A DNA stretch of 64,000 nt, taken from the NCBI GenBank assembly GCA_032164245.1, contig JAVMKO010000020.1, positions 13,110,706 through 13,174,705 on the forward strand. Reading direction: 5' to 3'. Made by a program: the position numbers and the translations under genes. Under the pieces are notes generated by a model. It was not told where the DNA came from. It was given only the letters and a program-made list of their open reading frames with translations, and made no database searches. Source of the stretch: Sternotherus odoratus. Lineage: Eukaryota; Chordata; Testudines; Kinosternidae. This document shows positions 1-10,044 of the stretch, piece by piece. How positions within the stretch are numbered: position 1 is the first letter of the stretch; the number at the start of each line of letters is the position of its first letter.

Positions 1-754
1 CTAGGTACTGAACTAAATAATCTGTGGCATAATCTAAATATATAACAGTAATTAAGTCTGACAACTTAATATGCTATTGAAATTCAAATGTACAGTAGTA
101 ATCTACAATTAAGTAATCTTTTGTAATAGCACCCTGCCAGTTTGTAAGATTTCAGGTACAGTGCTGTGTACTGTTTGCTAGCAAAAATATTGACATAAGG
201 AAAATGTATCCAGGCAATGATCTGACATACATTTAAATCAGCTACTACAGTACATGGAAAGGTAGAAAAGGGCAATAATTCATTTTCAGGCATTTAGCTG
301 ATGTCACCAGCAGATGTTCAGAAATGCCAGTGCATGCCCAGGAGGTACTTTTTGTGCTGCTTCTGTGCCCCACATTTCAAATGTTTTTGGGCAGTTCTGT
401 CACCTGAATTTAGGAATTGTCAGAACAGATTAGACCAGTGGCCCATCTAAGACCATATCAGTGTCTAGACAGAGAGGAGGGTCAATGCATATTACTTCCA
501 GACCCAGATAATTCTTCTGTTTTCCCTGTTTGTTCAGCCACTTTATATAGGATTGTAAGAGAGATGATCCACTATCCAATATGCTGTCTCTGACTGAGAC
601 GAGACCCTGCTTTTAGTCAGAGTCCTGAGTGCAGTTTGGATTCTGCCGTCTTTACATTGAATAATGCCTTACTCAGGGGAAGGGGGGAGGAGTTACTCCT
701 TTGAACCAAACTCTGTGCTTGTTTGAGACTGTCAAGTCCGTATTCTTTTTTAAA

Positions 755-788
755 TGACTATTAATTGGAGTAGTCCAATTAATAGTCA
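755..788. repeat. Perfect 15-bp hairpin with 4-base loop
   Basis: Bases 755-769 (tgactattaattgga) are followed by the loop gtag and by the exact reverse complement at 774-788. Each arm contains TTAATTGG, a homeodomain-type core. The origin is unknown. Confidence 0.75.
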
Positions 789-940
789 CCTACTCAGATA
801 TTACCGTGATGGGCACTAATATAAGCACTTAGCTGTTGATTGATAGAATATAAGTAAAGGAGACTGAATCAGATCCTATCCAAACAAGAGAAGGGGAAAG
901 TGGACAACCTACCACACTCTCTGAAAACTATCTTTAAATA

Positions 941-1042
941 AAATGGGCCTGGTTTTCCTCTCACTTCCCCTGACGTAAATCAGAAATAACTCATTGAAGG
1001 CACTCAGCTAGTGTAAAGTAAGAGGAGAATCAGGACTAATGT
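941..1042. repeat. Palindromic interspersed repeat, 'gtaaatcag' family
   Basis: The copy runs from 'gggcctggttttcctctcac' through 'gtaaatcagaaataactc' to 'agaggagaatcagga'. The two ends are imperfect inverted copies of each other (cctctcactt versus taagaggaga). Related copies occur elsewhere in the window, which points to an old, palindromic non-autonomous element. Confidence 0.5.
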
Positions 1043-1531
1043 TTTCTAGGAGGCCTTCACATGTCTCTCCTAAACCACTGGCTTATTCTTGAGTTCCAAA
1101 ATGCAGGCCATTTTGCTTTCCCCTTCACTTTTGCTGTATGTCCTATCCCATTTCTTTACAGCCTCCTTCAAAGGAGAGAAAAATAAACCCTTGGAGTGCA
1201 AATTGGCTTACTATGAGCTTTATGCCTAACAACACTATTACCAGCCCCGCTGCTCCACAGAGGGTAATTATATTTTAGTTATGATGTCAATAAGCGGCTC
1301 CCAGGAGAGCTTTTCTTTTTTAATCCTTTGAAAATCTGAGTGAATAAAATGCAGCTCAGAAAAGCAAACCAAGGCAAGAAACTTTCTATTTATAGGAAGT
1401 GCTTTGGGATTTTTTACATGACAATGACAATTTTTAGGCTCAGGTAAGTGCCTTTCTGCACGTGTCAGTCTCTGAGCCATTGTCTTCCTTCCTTTACCTC
1501 TCCATGTTGTTGTTGTTGACTGTTTCTGCAG

Positions 1532-1609
1532 AGGCAGTTGACAGAGAGAGAACACTGGAGAATGATTCAGAGCCAAGTTATAAAAGGATCCCCGTCATCA
1601 CAGAGCTGA
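1532..1609 (+). CDS. KCNU1: KCNU1 (Slo3 K+ channel), fifth exon from the end
   Basis: This 78-bp exon encodes 25 full residues ending in the motif KRIPVITEL. In Slo-family channels that motif (IPIITEL in Slo1) lies just before the calcium-bowl region of the second RCK domain, in the cytoplasmic gating ring. The acceptor is ttctgcag|AG and the donor CTGA|gtaagt. The exon takes one base from the preceding exon and passes one base on, which completes an Asn codon with the AT that opens the next exon. The preceding sequence, rich in Arg, Glu and Asp, is the variable linker and is weakly conserved on its own. Identity rests on the PVITEL motif, correct phase and collinearity with the next four exons. 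Earlier exons of the gene lie outside the window. Confidence 0.8.
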   Translation, partial: RQLTEREHWRMIQSQVIKGSPSSQS

Positions 1610-1879
1610 GTAAGTTATTCTTTGGGAACAAATTTCACAGACGCGATATGCATACTGCATTATTTATTTACCCCAGGCCCCCTTTAAAATTCACAGACAG
1701 AAAACAACAAGCACTGCATGTCCAAGGAGCATTAAAAGGGTTGACTTCAATGTTAACTTGGCGGCTTTGAAGGAGTCAGGGGGAAAAACCCAATAACAAA
1801 GTGTTACAAAATCCCCAGGGTGTAGTGAGTCTATTTAGGAGAGAAAGGATACCCTTGTGGCTATGCAACTGACCAATAC

Positions 1880-2015
1880 CTCAGGAGATCTGGTTCCGTA
1901 CCTGGTTCTGCTGCAGACTCACTCTGGGACCTCGGCAAGTCCCTTAATCTCTCTGTGCCTCAGTTCCCCGTCTATAAAATGAGGGCTAGTAACACTTCCT
2001 TCTTTCATCTCATTT
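1880..2015 (+). mobile_element. MIR-like SINE, in KCNU1 intron
   Basis: The order of motifs is 'tctggtt..cctggttctgctgcagactcac', 'gggacctcggcaagtcccttaa' and 'ctgtgcctcagttccccgtctataaaatgag'. This is the classic MIR core in sense orientation. Confidence 0.75.
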
Positions 2016-2769
2016 GTACTATACTATCACCGAGAGGCCTCAGCCCACTCTCCAGAAAGACAACCCCTGTACCAAAGACCATGCAATCTAAGTACCACTT
2101 GTCTTTCAGGGGTGTGCTGTGAAGATAATCAGAATGACGGTGAGGGATTCAGACATTACTGTGATGGGGTCCATTTTAGTCTGCAGACAGCTCGAGAGCT
2201 CAGTGCATTTTAGTATCAGACCCAGTGCATACGTCTGTCCTTCACATCCCATATTGTTCAGCCACTCTGGATTTCATTTATAACAGAGACAACCCACAAT
2301 GCTTTTTCATGCTACTCTTGGCTGTTTCATCTTCATCCCCTGGTGATTACGTACTAAATCCATTAATAGAAACATGTGCAATGATTAACTGATTACTGGT
2401 AACATAACAGGCAGTGTGACACCAGAGGTATGGCTGGGCTGGTAGTCTCCAGGGATGTGGCTGTTTCGTTCCATTTAGAGCGCTGACACAAGGCAGTACT
2501 CATTAAATTAGCATAGTGTGTCGCTAGGCGTTCTGACTGGACCCCGACTCCCTCAGCCACTGTTTTGTTTGGCATGATCCTTATAAGTGCCATATGCACT
2601 GAACAACTCAGTGACAGTTCTGTCAATTCTACAACCACCCTCCATTCGTAACGGAGCCAGGACCAATGACCTGCCCTTCCCTCTTGTTCACCTTTAACCA
2701 TCTCTCAAGATCAGCACAGCATCGTTTATAGTAACCCTTTCAAAGCTTGATCCCCCGAGGCGGCAGTAG

Positions 2770-2875
2770 GAATGGTTGAGATGCTTTGAATAGGAGGTTC
2801 ACTTATTTGTCTGAGGTTTGACAATGGACTAGGTGATCTCCTCAGGTCCCTTCCAACCCTGCTGTTCTATGATTC
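2770..2875 (+). mobile_element. CR1 LINE 3' end
   Basis: The sequence 'ggactaggtgatctcctcag', then 'gtcccttccaaccctg' and 'ttctatgattc', is the typical CR1 3' terminus, 5'-truncated. The partial terminal octamer marks the end. Confidence 0.85.
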
Positions 2876-4155
2876 AATCCTCTGTATTTATGTATTGTTT
2901 CCCCTATTCCCATGATCCTCTGTGCTTCCCAGTTCCAAATGGGGCAGGACGTAGAGTACTGAAAGGGTCCAAGGATGGCTGTGGTGATGCAGCCTGTGAC
3001 CTGGCAGTCATTACACTTGGAGTAACTGTTAATGAAGAATCCAGAGACACATTAGAAAAAAAACAAAATTTCTATGAGGTGACTGAGCCAACTGAAACTG
3101 CCCCAGTTGGAGAGAGTATTCAAGGAGGGGAACTAGCCACCTCCCATCAGGCTGATCTATAGTACATTGAAGTCAATAGAATGTCTCCCTGGGGGATTTC
3201 ATTCATCCCAGAGAACTGACTGGCAGAGTTTGGATTTCCAATGCAACAAACTTCTGATTTGCTCCGCTACTCCCTCGAACGCAGGGTGAATGGACATCCC
3301 TCTGGAGTTACAGCAGCTAGATACCCCTGGCACAAGAGGCCAATAAGTGAGACAAAAAAACATAGAAACAATAACAACCCTCCTAAATGGGAAAGAATGG
3401 GGGGAGGGAAACAAATCAGGTTATTTCAATCGATGTCCATGGTTTTTATACACAGATTCATAAGGGCCCATCAATGGAGCAGTGCTGATTTATACCAGTT
3501 GAAGGTCTGACCCCCAAAATCTAGGTTTGGTTAAATTTCTGTGTACAGAATACACTGCTGAATGATAACGGCAGTGTCACTGGGTATCAGAAGTCTTTCA
3601 ACAGCAATGTGAAACCGGACAATTTTAGTCACCTGCTTTAAGTTTCTGTTCAAATGCCTCCTAGCTCTGCAGGGCACAAAATACATTAATCAGTAATCAC
3701 AGAAAGGTTACTTGTTAAGGTTTTATTTTTAATGGAAGAAATGGGTTCTTGGTCTTAATTCCTTTGCTCATTCTGTCCCACTCCAGCTGTGTTGCTGTCA
3801 TTCATCAACATTCTCACCAGCATCGCTGGAATACGAGCATTATACCTATTACATTCAGCATCACAGCGGGTGCCTTCTGCCTGGATGGATTTACACAATC
3901 TATTAAAAATAGAAAATAAAGTTAAAGCAATGCCATTTTTTATTATGAGGATTTTTTCAAGAACTATCTGTTGGCTCTTAAATGTTGGCAAGATTGAGAG
4001 ACTGCCTGATATCCACAATGTCCCATAACATAAGAACTGGTGGTGGGAGGAGGGTGTCAAAAAATTAACGAAACAAATTTAAACAGCTTTTATTTCTTTT
4101 TTATGATTGTATAATTAACCAGTGGAACTCACTGCTACAGGATACTGAGGCATTG

Positions 4156-4308
4156 TGGGTAAAAATTTCCAAAACATTTAAGTGACTGGGAAGCCAAAGT
4201 CCCATTTTAAAAAGTGACTTGGGAACTTAGGAACCGAAGTCTTAAATCATTGTTGAAAATGTATCATTAGTTCCTAAGTCATTTGGGTGCTTTGAAAACA
4301 TTTACGCC
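4156..4308. repeat. Palindromic interspersed repeat, 'cttaggaacc/cctaagtc' family
   Basis: One half carries 'aagtcccattttaaaaagtgacttgggaacttagg' broken up by mutations, and the other half carries the inverted form ('ttcctaagtcatttgggtgc'). This resembles the sauropsid repeat with 'cctaagtcccattttcaaaag' arms. Confidence 0.45.
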
Positions 4309-4525
4309 ATGTCACTAAGGTCTGGGTTCTTGCTGTGATAAGTTTTTGCCCCAGTGCACAACTGGTCATGTACACCAAACACCTTTTTTCCCCGTCTTCC
4401 TTGAAAGCAATAGGTCTTGGCTAGTGCAGGAGACAGGATAATGGGATAGGCTAGATGAATCATTGTTTTGTTCTCATTCTATATGGTAACTACAGTGCTT
4501 TTTAGATCTTTAGTGTTCCTTCTTT

Positions 4526-4556
4526 GATTGATCGATTGATTTGATTGATTCTACAG
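4526..4556 (+). promoter_or_regulatory. KCNU1: GATT-repeat tract replacing a polypyrimidine tract at a KCNU1 acceptor
   Basis: The 30 bases before the exon are built of GATT/GATC units (gattgatcgattgatttgat...) ending in tctacag. Only about four pyrimidines in a row precede the AG. Several TTGAT units could act as branch-point-like sequences. Confidence 0.55.
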
Positions 4557-4696
4557 ATGCTACATCGAATGTCCAGTTCATTGATCACCACATTAGCAAT
4601 GACTCTCAGATCCCAGAAGAGGAGCTGTATCTCACCGGCACCTTTTCCAGTGGAGCTATCTTCTCAGATAGCTTTTTGGATTCTCTCTTGTCCACT
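4557..4696 (+). CDS. KCNU1: KCNU1 exon with degenerate calcium-bowl region
   Basis: This 140-bp exon contributes two bases to a split Asn codon and then 46 codons, starting ATSNVQFIDHH and ending FLDSLLST. The pattern NVQF-x-D followed by ELYLTGTFSSGA and SFLDSLLST aligns with the Slo1 segment holding the calcium bowl and the start of the next RCK2 helix. Slo1 has an unbroken run of aspartates there; this protein has IDHHISNDSQIPEEE. Loss of that run is a known property of Slo3, which is gated by voltage and alkaline pH rather than calcium, and is the main reason for choosing KCNU1 over KCNMA1. The donor ACT|gtaagt is strong and phase 0. The acceptor (tctacag) follows a GATT-repeat tract instead of a normal polypyrimidine tract. 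Confidence 0.92.
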
Positions 4697-5129
4697 GTAA
4701 GTACATCACTGACTACTGTAATTGGTTGCGTCATAAACAACCACTGGGACACCTGATCAAGGTACATAGCAATTGCCACAAGGGATAAATCTACTAAGTC
4801 TCCCATCCTGTCTCCAAAAACATCCAATATCACCTGCTTCAGAGCAAGGTGCAAGAAACCCTGCAGTAGGCAGTGATGGGATTAGTTAATGTGTTAATGC
4901 AGGAGGGTTTATAGCTCTTCCAAAACTCTTGTATATTTTTAATTCTTTAAATGTTATGGCTCTAGATATTCCTGTTATCCAGAGAAATGTTTAGTCCTTT
5001 TTTTGAATCCTGCTCTTGGTCTCAATGATATCTTGTGGCAGTGAGTTCCACAGGGTCATGGCAATCTGGAGAACCATCAGTTCCAAGAGACATCTCATTC
5101 TCCATTGCCAGCATTTTCATTCTCTACGC

Positions 5130-5606
5130 CAAGGGTTCTCAAATGTCATTTCACTGCCACCCCCTACTGACAACAAAAATGACCACATGACCCCAGGAGG
5201 AGGGACCGAAGCCCAAGCCCCACTGACCTGGGTGGAGGCGAGCAGGCCCAAAGCCTGAGCCCAACCACCCCAGACGGGGAGGGCCAAATCCAAATCCCAA
5301 GGGCTTCAGTCCCAGGTGGGGGACCTGTAATCTGATCCCCGCCACCCAGGGCTGACTTCGGCTTCTGCCCCAGGCAGTGGTGTTCAAGCTTTGCTTCCCT
5401 CCAGGCCCCAGCAAGTAGGGTGACCAGTAGGGTGAAAAATCAGGACCAAGGGTGGGGGTAATAGGAGCCTGTATAAGAAAAAGCCCCAAATATCAGGATT
5501 GTCCCTATAAAATTGGGACATCTGGTCACCCTACCAGCAAGGCTAATGCCAGCCTTGGTGACCCCATTAAAACAAATTGTCCTGACCCACATTTTGGGAA
5601 CTGCTG
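5130..5606. mobile_element. Non-autonomous hAT-type transposon, split by a second insertion
   Basis: The left end is 'caagggttctcaaa' and the right end 'ttttgggaactgctg', which are imperfect inverted repeats of Charlie-like type. Flanks are ctctacgc (5122-5129) and ctctatgc (5607-5614), an 8-bp duplication with one mismatch. The interior is GC-rich and is interrupted by a 118-bp element at 5416-5533. Confidence 0.8.
5416..5533. mobile_element. hAT-type MITE (TAGGGTGACC ends) nested inside an older hAT
   Basis: The element begins tagggtgacc and ends ggtcacccta, and is bounded by exact 8-bp duplications ccagcaag (5408-5415 and 5534-5541). The interior 'tgtccctataaaattgggac' is typical of a common turtle and crocodilian miniature element. 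Confidence 0.88.
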
Positions 5607-6049
5607 CTCTATGCTATATAAATAAGAGTTAGCTGGAGTTATTTTACAGTGTTTTCATTAGAGGCTTTTTTAAAAAAAGAATCCTTACTTGCTGTAAAAG
5701 ATATTTAGGATGAGTCTAACTTTTAATTTAGCATGATTTAGATCAGGAGCAAGCTGTTCCTATGAAGGAAAATGTATTCGTTCAATACCATTGACACCAA
5801 TTGGACCCTTTGTCGGAAATCACAATAGTAGTGCCAAAAACTGAATGGCCCATTAAGACTCAAACTTCTTGCTCATCCATGGGAGGGAAGGACAGGGGGA
5901 GTGATAGAAGGAACCTCCAGGTCCGGCTTGAGGTGTATCGGTGAGCTGAAGTGTGGGGGGACATTTGCATGAGCACTACCCTGCTATAACTGATGTGGGG
6001 ATAAACACAACACTTCATTCTCCAGGGATATCCATCTGGCACCAGCAGG

Positions 6050-6125
6050 GAAATTCAATTGGGCTGGATTGCAAAGTGACATCAATAGGAGTAGTTCTGT
6101 TGACTTCAGTGGGCTACGTATCATG
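6050..6125. repeat. Palindromic interspersed repeat, 'gtaaatcag' family (diverged)
   Basis: The stretch 'gggctggattgcaaagtgac', followed by 'aataggagtagttctgttgacttcagtgg', resembles the 'aggagtaactccattgacttcaatgg' core of the family. Confidence 0.35.
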
Positions 6126-8699
6126 CCAGTGGTATGTTTTCTACAAAGAGATTTAGGCGTACAACTAATTCTACATGTGTTGCCACAGTCTTAGACCTTA
6201 TGTGGTCCAGATGTCTGCAAGCCCCATCAGATTAGGACCCTTGCAAAAGAGGGAAAGTTTTGAACCTGCAGAAATGGTTGATAATGGCTCTGTATAACAT
6301 TTGTATCTTTAACATGTTTAACATGGTGCAGGGGATTGAAAATGTAAGGAGAGCAGAGAGGACATGACAGTTCCCCACCCCTATAACATACTCCTGTCAG
6401 ATTGCTGACAGAAGTGAGTGATACTGATGGTAGTGACACGGATGATGGAAAGTGTGGGGCAGTTAAGCCAACATTTTGTCAGCAAGACAGCAGCTCAATT
6501 TATAATAAGCCTGCATCTCCCAAACTGATTGCCCTTCTTTCTTAACTGTGCCACATCCCATCTCATCCCCCACAATCTTCGGTGCTGCGGTCAAGTTACA
6601 TGTGACTTGCTTTGGATTCAGGTGTAACAAGATACTGCTTGGGCGGCAGTTTTAAAGAAATTGAATAAATACACAGCAAACCTCTTGAAGGGATAAGCAG
6701 TCTGAAAAAAAAAAGTGTCAAGTCCAGTTATGCTTCCCTGAGAAGGTTCCAGTGTTAGGGAAAGTATTATATTTCTGCTAGTCACTGATATGTCAGTCAG
6801 CCTGGCTGTAATTAAGAATTGCTGGTGTCAAATGTAAAAGTAACTTGAGATCTAGCATGACCTGTCTTAAAGGATAAAATTTCACTCAGGCTTCAGATCC
6901 CAAGTCAGTCCAGGAATGATCAACTCTCAGGTCTAATTTTTCATCCGGAGAACGTCTTTGGTCAGATTTAGCAGGTCATTAAATATAGGGAGTAGGAAAA
7001 GAGACATGATATTGTTTAGTCAGGCAGAAGGTTGGGGAAAGCAAAGCAAACGAATGAGAATAAAACGTAGAGGAAAGCATTCCATCGTTAACTATCAGCT
7101 CTGCTTTCCCATCATTGTGAAGATCTGCTGAAAGTTCCTGGGTTTTTGAGACTGGCTAAGAGGCAGCGTGTTGTTCTCCTGTAATTGGAAAGGACGGTGC
7201 TAGAGAGGCCAGTGTGGAGGAAAAGCAATGACAGTAGATTCCGTCAAGGGAAGCATGACCCCCTTGGAAGTCCGAAGTAGAATTGGCTCTTGCGCTAACT
7301 TGGTACTTGATGGCTAGCGGGACAGAAAGGAGCTGTACGAGAAGAGAGAAGGGAGGGTTTTGTGGTTAAGGCAGTGAAAAGAGTCCAATTAATGGCTCTG
7401 CCACAGGTTTCCTGAATGATGTGGGGAAACCCAGGTTTGCAAATGCTCAGCACCTACAATTGGTCTGGCTTTTCCATACTGCTCAGCACCCACCATGGAG
7501 TTGATGGGACTAACTGGGTAAGTGCTCAATAATGTGAGAAGGTTCACAGGCTGTCCTGTCCTATGCAGTAGCATTCCAAGGGCCTCCACGCTCTTCAGGC
7601 TGTAACCAAATAACAGATGGGAAGTCAGTAGTGTCTCCCCCTTTCATTGCAAGAACTTGGCTCCTTTACAGCAAGCTTGGAAATCCATTTTAAGCACACT
7701 GAAACTTGCCTGTGTGCATATACTCTTACACATCTCTTTACTTGTTCTGCCCCTTTCAAATTTCTATAGTATAACTGAGCAAAAGAAGTACAGAATGAGG
7801 GTGACATGCAAATCCTATTAATTCACCCAACTATGGAAATACAATTCTTTTGATGTCAAAAACTACAGCAACAATATGTTAAATAGCTCAGCGCTCTTCA
7901 GTTAGATATGTAAAATGCAGATTCCTCTGGAGCAGTATCACTTCAGAATAACCCTGGACTACAGCTCCTCACTTTAAAAGGCTGATAATTACTCTAACAG
8001 TATTACAGCCTTTTGCTCAACAACGTGTTCATATGCTCTTAAGCGGATTTGAGTTTAGCTTGGATTTAATAATACTATTCCTTCTCCACCGCTTGTTTAG
8101 TTTTTCTCCTGAGAATGCGCGTGACAGATTCCATAAGATTGCTACATGTGGGAAATGAGTTTTTGAGAAAGAGTAGAAATTAAATTATTTGATGCATTGA
8201 GATTATGGACAGAGGGAATCAGTTCAAATAAACATAAGAAAAATGCAATTTTTTTTGCCCTCAATTTGAATTTTGAACTACACACTTTTTTTTTCAGGTT
8301 TGCAAAAGCTCAGTTGTTGTTTTCCCCCTACCTCTGTTCTTCTAATGTTTCAGGGTTTGCTTTACAGTTTATCCAGAGAGACTCCTTCTCTAGCTTAAAT
8401 GGCTGGCACTGATTCTCCTTCTGAAGTTACTTACATCGTGAAGAGTGTGTTTCAGAAAGTATCTTTCTGAGTTGGTAGCATTTTTTGCCCACTATTATCG
8501 GTATAAATGAATTCACAAAGTGTTGGACAATAGAGGATCAGGTCCACTGTGTCTGGCAGAGTTTGGACTATACATGTATTGAGTATTCTATTTTGTCACC
8601 CTGGGGGGGATAGTTTGAAAGCTTTGTGTTAGTTCTCTCTTCACCAGCCTTTTTCCAAAACAGAGGGCCCATGAAGCTAACGCGCCCTGCATAACTTTA

Positions 8700-8870
8700 A
8701 AAAATATAGTCACAGAATTAGGGTGCTGGAATCAGAAGACCATGGCTTTCTTTCCATCACTATCACTGACCTCTGTTTGAACTTGGGAGAGTCTTTTCAA
8801 TATGTGTTGCCTCTGTTTCCCATTACACCCATTGCCTGGCTTGTCTATTTCGACTGTAATCAGGGAGAAA
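8700..8870 (+). mobile_element. MIR-like SINE
   Basis: A diverged tRNA-derived head ('gggtgctggaatcagaagac'), then 'actgacctctgtttgaacttgggagagtc', 'gcctctgtttccca' and 'ttgtctatttcgactgtaa' follow the sense order of sauropsid MIR copies. Confidence 0.65.
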
Positions 8871-9200
8871 TGGAAATTTGTCAACTAAATATTTTTTCCA
8901 TTGGAAAATACAGATTCATCAAAACCAAAACTTTTCTCAGAAAAGGGTTGGTTTCAGTGGATTTCCTGTTTTGAAAAACTTTTGAAAATAGAAGTTTTCA
9001 AAATTGCCGAAATGTCCCCTTTTTGACATTTTCTAAGTGAAGAGTTCCATTTTTGACTCCACACAACTTTTTGTTTAGAAATGCAAGATAAGTTATTGCA
9101 AAAAGTTATTGATCGTAAGCTCATTTAAGAAAATAAAAAGCTCAATATCAAAATGAAACATTTCTGTTGACCCAATTCAATTTCATACCCTCCTCACCCA
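8870..9200. repeat. AT-rich interspersed repeat rich in GAAAA/TTTTC
   Basis: Repeated 'tttggaaaat', 'ttttgaaaaac' and 'gaagttttcaaaattgccga' motifs recur in both orientations. Similar blocks lie at 23888-24020, 25450-25785 and 48180-48510. Confidence 0.45.
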
Positions 9201-9501
9201 GATTTCTGGTTCATTAAGATGAGATTTTTTTCATTTTTTGTCTTGATTCAGGACAGGAATTCTTTTTCATTTTAATCTAGCTTTGGAGCTCAGGGGGTGA
9301 CATAGTGGGGAGAAGTCCTATTTTCTGACCAGGTCTAGTCGAAACACCAGAGCACACACTGTGTATAATCCTGAACCAGCAGGGATTACTGTACTAGGAG
9401 TGACCCATAGGTCATTTCCATTTTAAAGTGATAGGGTGATCGCTTGTGTCAGCCTGATATAAACCGGAGGTTTTTCTGTCTGCTGTGACCTTCCTTTCCA
9501 G

Positions 9502-9696
9502 ACCTACAGTAACCACCATGTCTTGGCTCTGCTCCAGACTCTGGTGACGGGTGGGACAAGCCCTGAACTGGAGGAACAGCTGGCAGAGAAGAATATGCTG
9601 GATGGCAATTTCAGCAGCATGGGATATATGGCTCCCAGAGCTAGGTGCAAACTTGCACTTATGCCACTGTCCAAGGGACTGTTAACAGCTTCTCGG
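9502..9696 (+). CDS. KCNU1: KCNU1 exon, RCK2 core
   Basis: This is a 195-bp phase 0-0 exon of 65 codons, from TYSNHHVLALLQTLVTGG to KGLLTASR. The segment LQTLVTGGTSPELEEQLAEKN matches the highly conserved Slo RCK2 motif (IRTLVTGGATPELE in Slo1), followed by a counterpart of Slo1 NRDRCRVAQLAL (here PRARCKLALMPL). The acceptor is ttcctttccag|ACC and the donor CGG|gtgagt, both near consensus. The product acts as part of the tetrameric cytoplasmic gating ring of a plasma-membrane potassium channel; in mammals Slo3 is expressed in sperm. It is separated from the next exon by a short 241-bp intron that contains a SINE tail. Confidence 0.95.
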
Positions 9697-9937
9697 GTGA
9701 GTTATAGCACAGTCTTGGTAGTGTTGCCCTTTGTGGGGTTGGTTCTGATCTCACACTTGTGTAAATTAGAAGTAACTCCCCTGAAGCACCAAGCACTATG
9801 GGGTTCTGGTCCATGACTGGGGGACGGTGCTACAGAAATACCAATAATAAATAATAATAAATCAGTTAATTGACTGATCTCACCAGAGGGCTGAACGACC
9901 ATTCCAGCTAAGAGTACTTTTTGTTCTCTCACTGCAG
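9697..9937 (+). other. KCNU1: Short KCNU1 intron with SINE tail
   Basis: This 241-bp intron has a consensus donor (gtgagt) and acceptor (ctctcactgcag). Its middle (about 9780-9862) is a MIR-type 3' tail: 'gcaccaagcactatggggtt', 'ctggtccatgactgggg' and (aataat)n. Confidence 0.85.
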
Positions 9938-10038
9938 GATTCTTTTGGAGACATTTACTGCAAAGCATTAGACTTGTTTGGAATCCTTTGCTTTGGACTC
10001 TACCGTCTGACAGAAAAGCCCAATCCACATGGGAATAG
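9938..10038 (+). CDS. KCNU1: KCNU1 penultimate exon; donor site damaged
   Basis: The exon encodes DSFGDIYCKALDLFGILCFG followed by LYRLTEKPNPHGN and two bases of a final Arg codon. It matches the Slo motif YGDLFCKALK..MLCFGIYRL, a late strand-helix unit of RCK2. The acceptor ctctcactgcag|GAT is strong. The end at 10038 is inferred from phase: the last exon must receive two bases, and AG + G restores Arg before YAIARP. At that point the DNA reads AG|GGGAGT rather than AG|GTGAGT, so the invariant T at +2 is a G. Reading through gives five more codons after the Arg and then TGA at 10055-10057. The nearest downstream GT (10043) would shift the last exon out of frame. Confidence 0.9.
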
Positions 10039-10044
10039 GGGAGT
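10039..10044 (+). other. KCNU1: Non-canonical splice donor of the last KCNU1 intron (GG instead of GT)
   Basis: The six bases after the inferred exon end are GGGAGT. They match the consensus donor GTGAGT at every position except +2. The intron's acceptor (gcttttccag at 10991-11000) is normal. This may be a fixed splice mutation, a heterozygous or individual variant, a base error in the assembly, or a rare tolerated GG-AG intron. Confidence 0.75.

Larger units (their letters stand above)
1..1531 (+). other. KCNU1: KCNU1 intron (3' part) with old repeats
   Basis: No upstream KCNU1 exon could be recognised here. The stretch holds a diverged interspersed repeat (about 429-500, resembling the common sauropsid 'gaccagtggcccatcta' repeat), a perfect hairpin (755-788) and one copy of a palindromic 'gtgtaaatcag' repeat (941-1042). 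The rest is unannotated intron. Confidence 0.6.
1610..4556 (+). other. KCNU1: KCNU1 intron
   Basis: This intron of about 2.9 kb contains a MIR-like SINE, a CR1 3' end (2770-2875) and a palindromic repeat (4156-4308). It ends in a GATT-rich tract before the acceptor. No additional exon is required because the protein alignment is continuous across it. Confidence 0.8.
4697..9501 (+). other. KCNU1: KCNU1 intron, longest in the window
   Basis: This intron of about 4.8 kb contains the nested hAT elements at 5130-5606, a palindromic repeat copy at 6050-6125, a MIR-like SINE (8700-8870) and an AT-rich repeat (8870-9200). Between about 6200 and 8690 I see no recognisable repeat or exon. Confidence 0.75.

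Noticed and set aside
1462..1770. 102-codon open frame read as a complete gene
   Set aside because: Only 1532-1609 is exonic; the rest is intron running in from both sides of clear splice sites.
9523..9816. 97-codon open frame starting inside a KCNU1 exon
   Set aside because: The true exon begins at 9502 and ends at the donor at 9697; the C-terminal part is intron.
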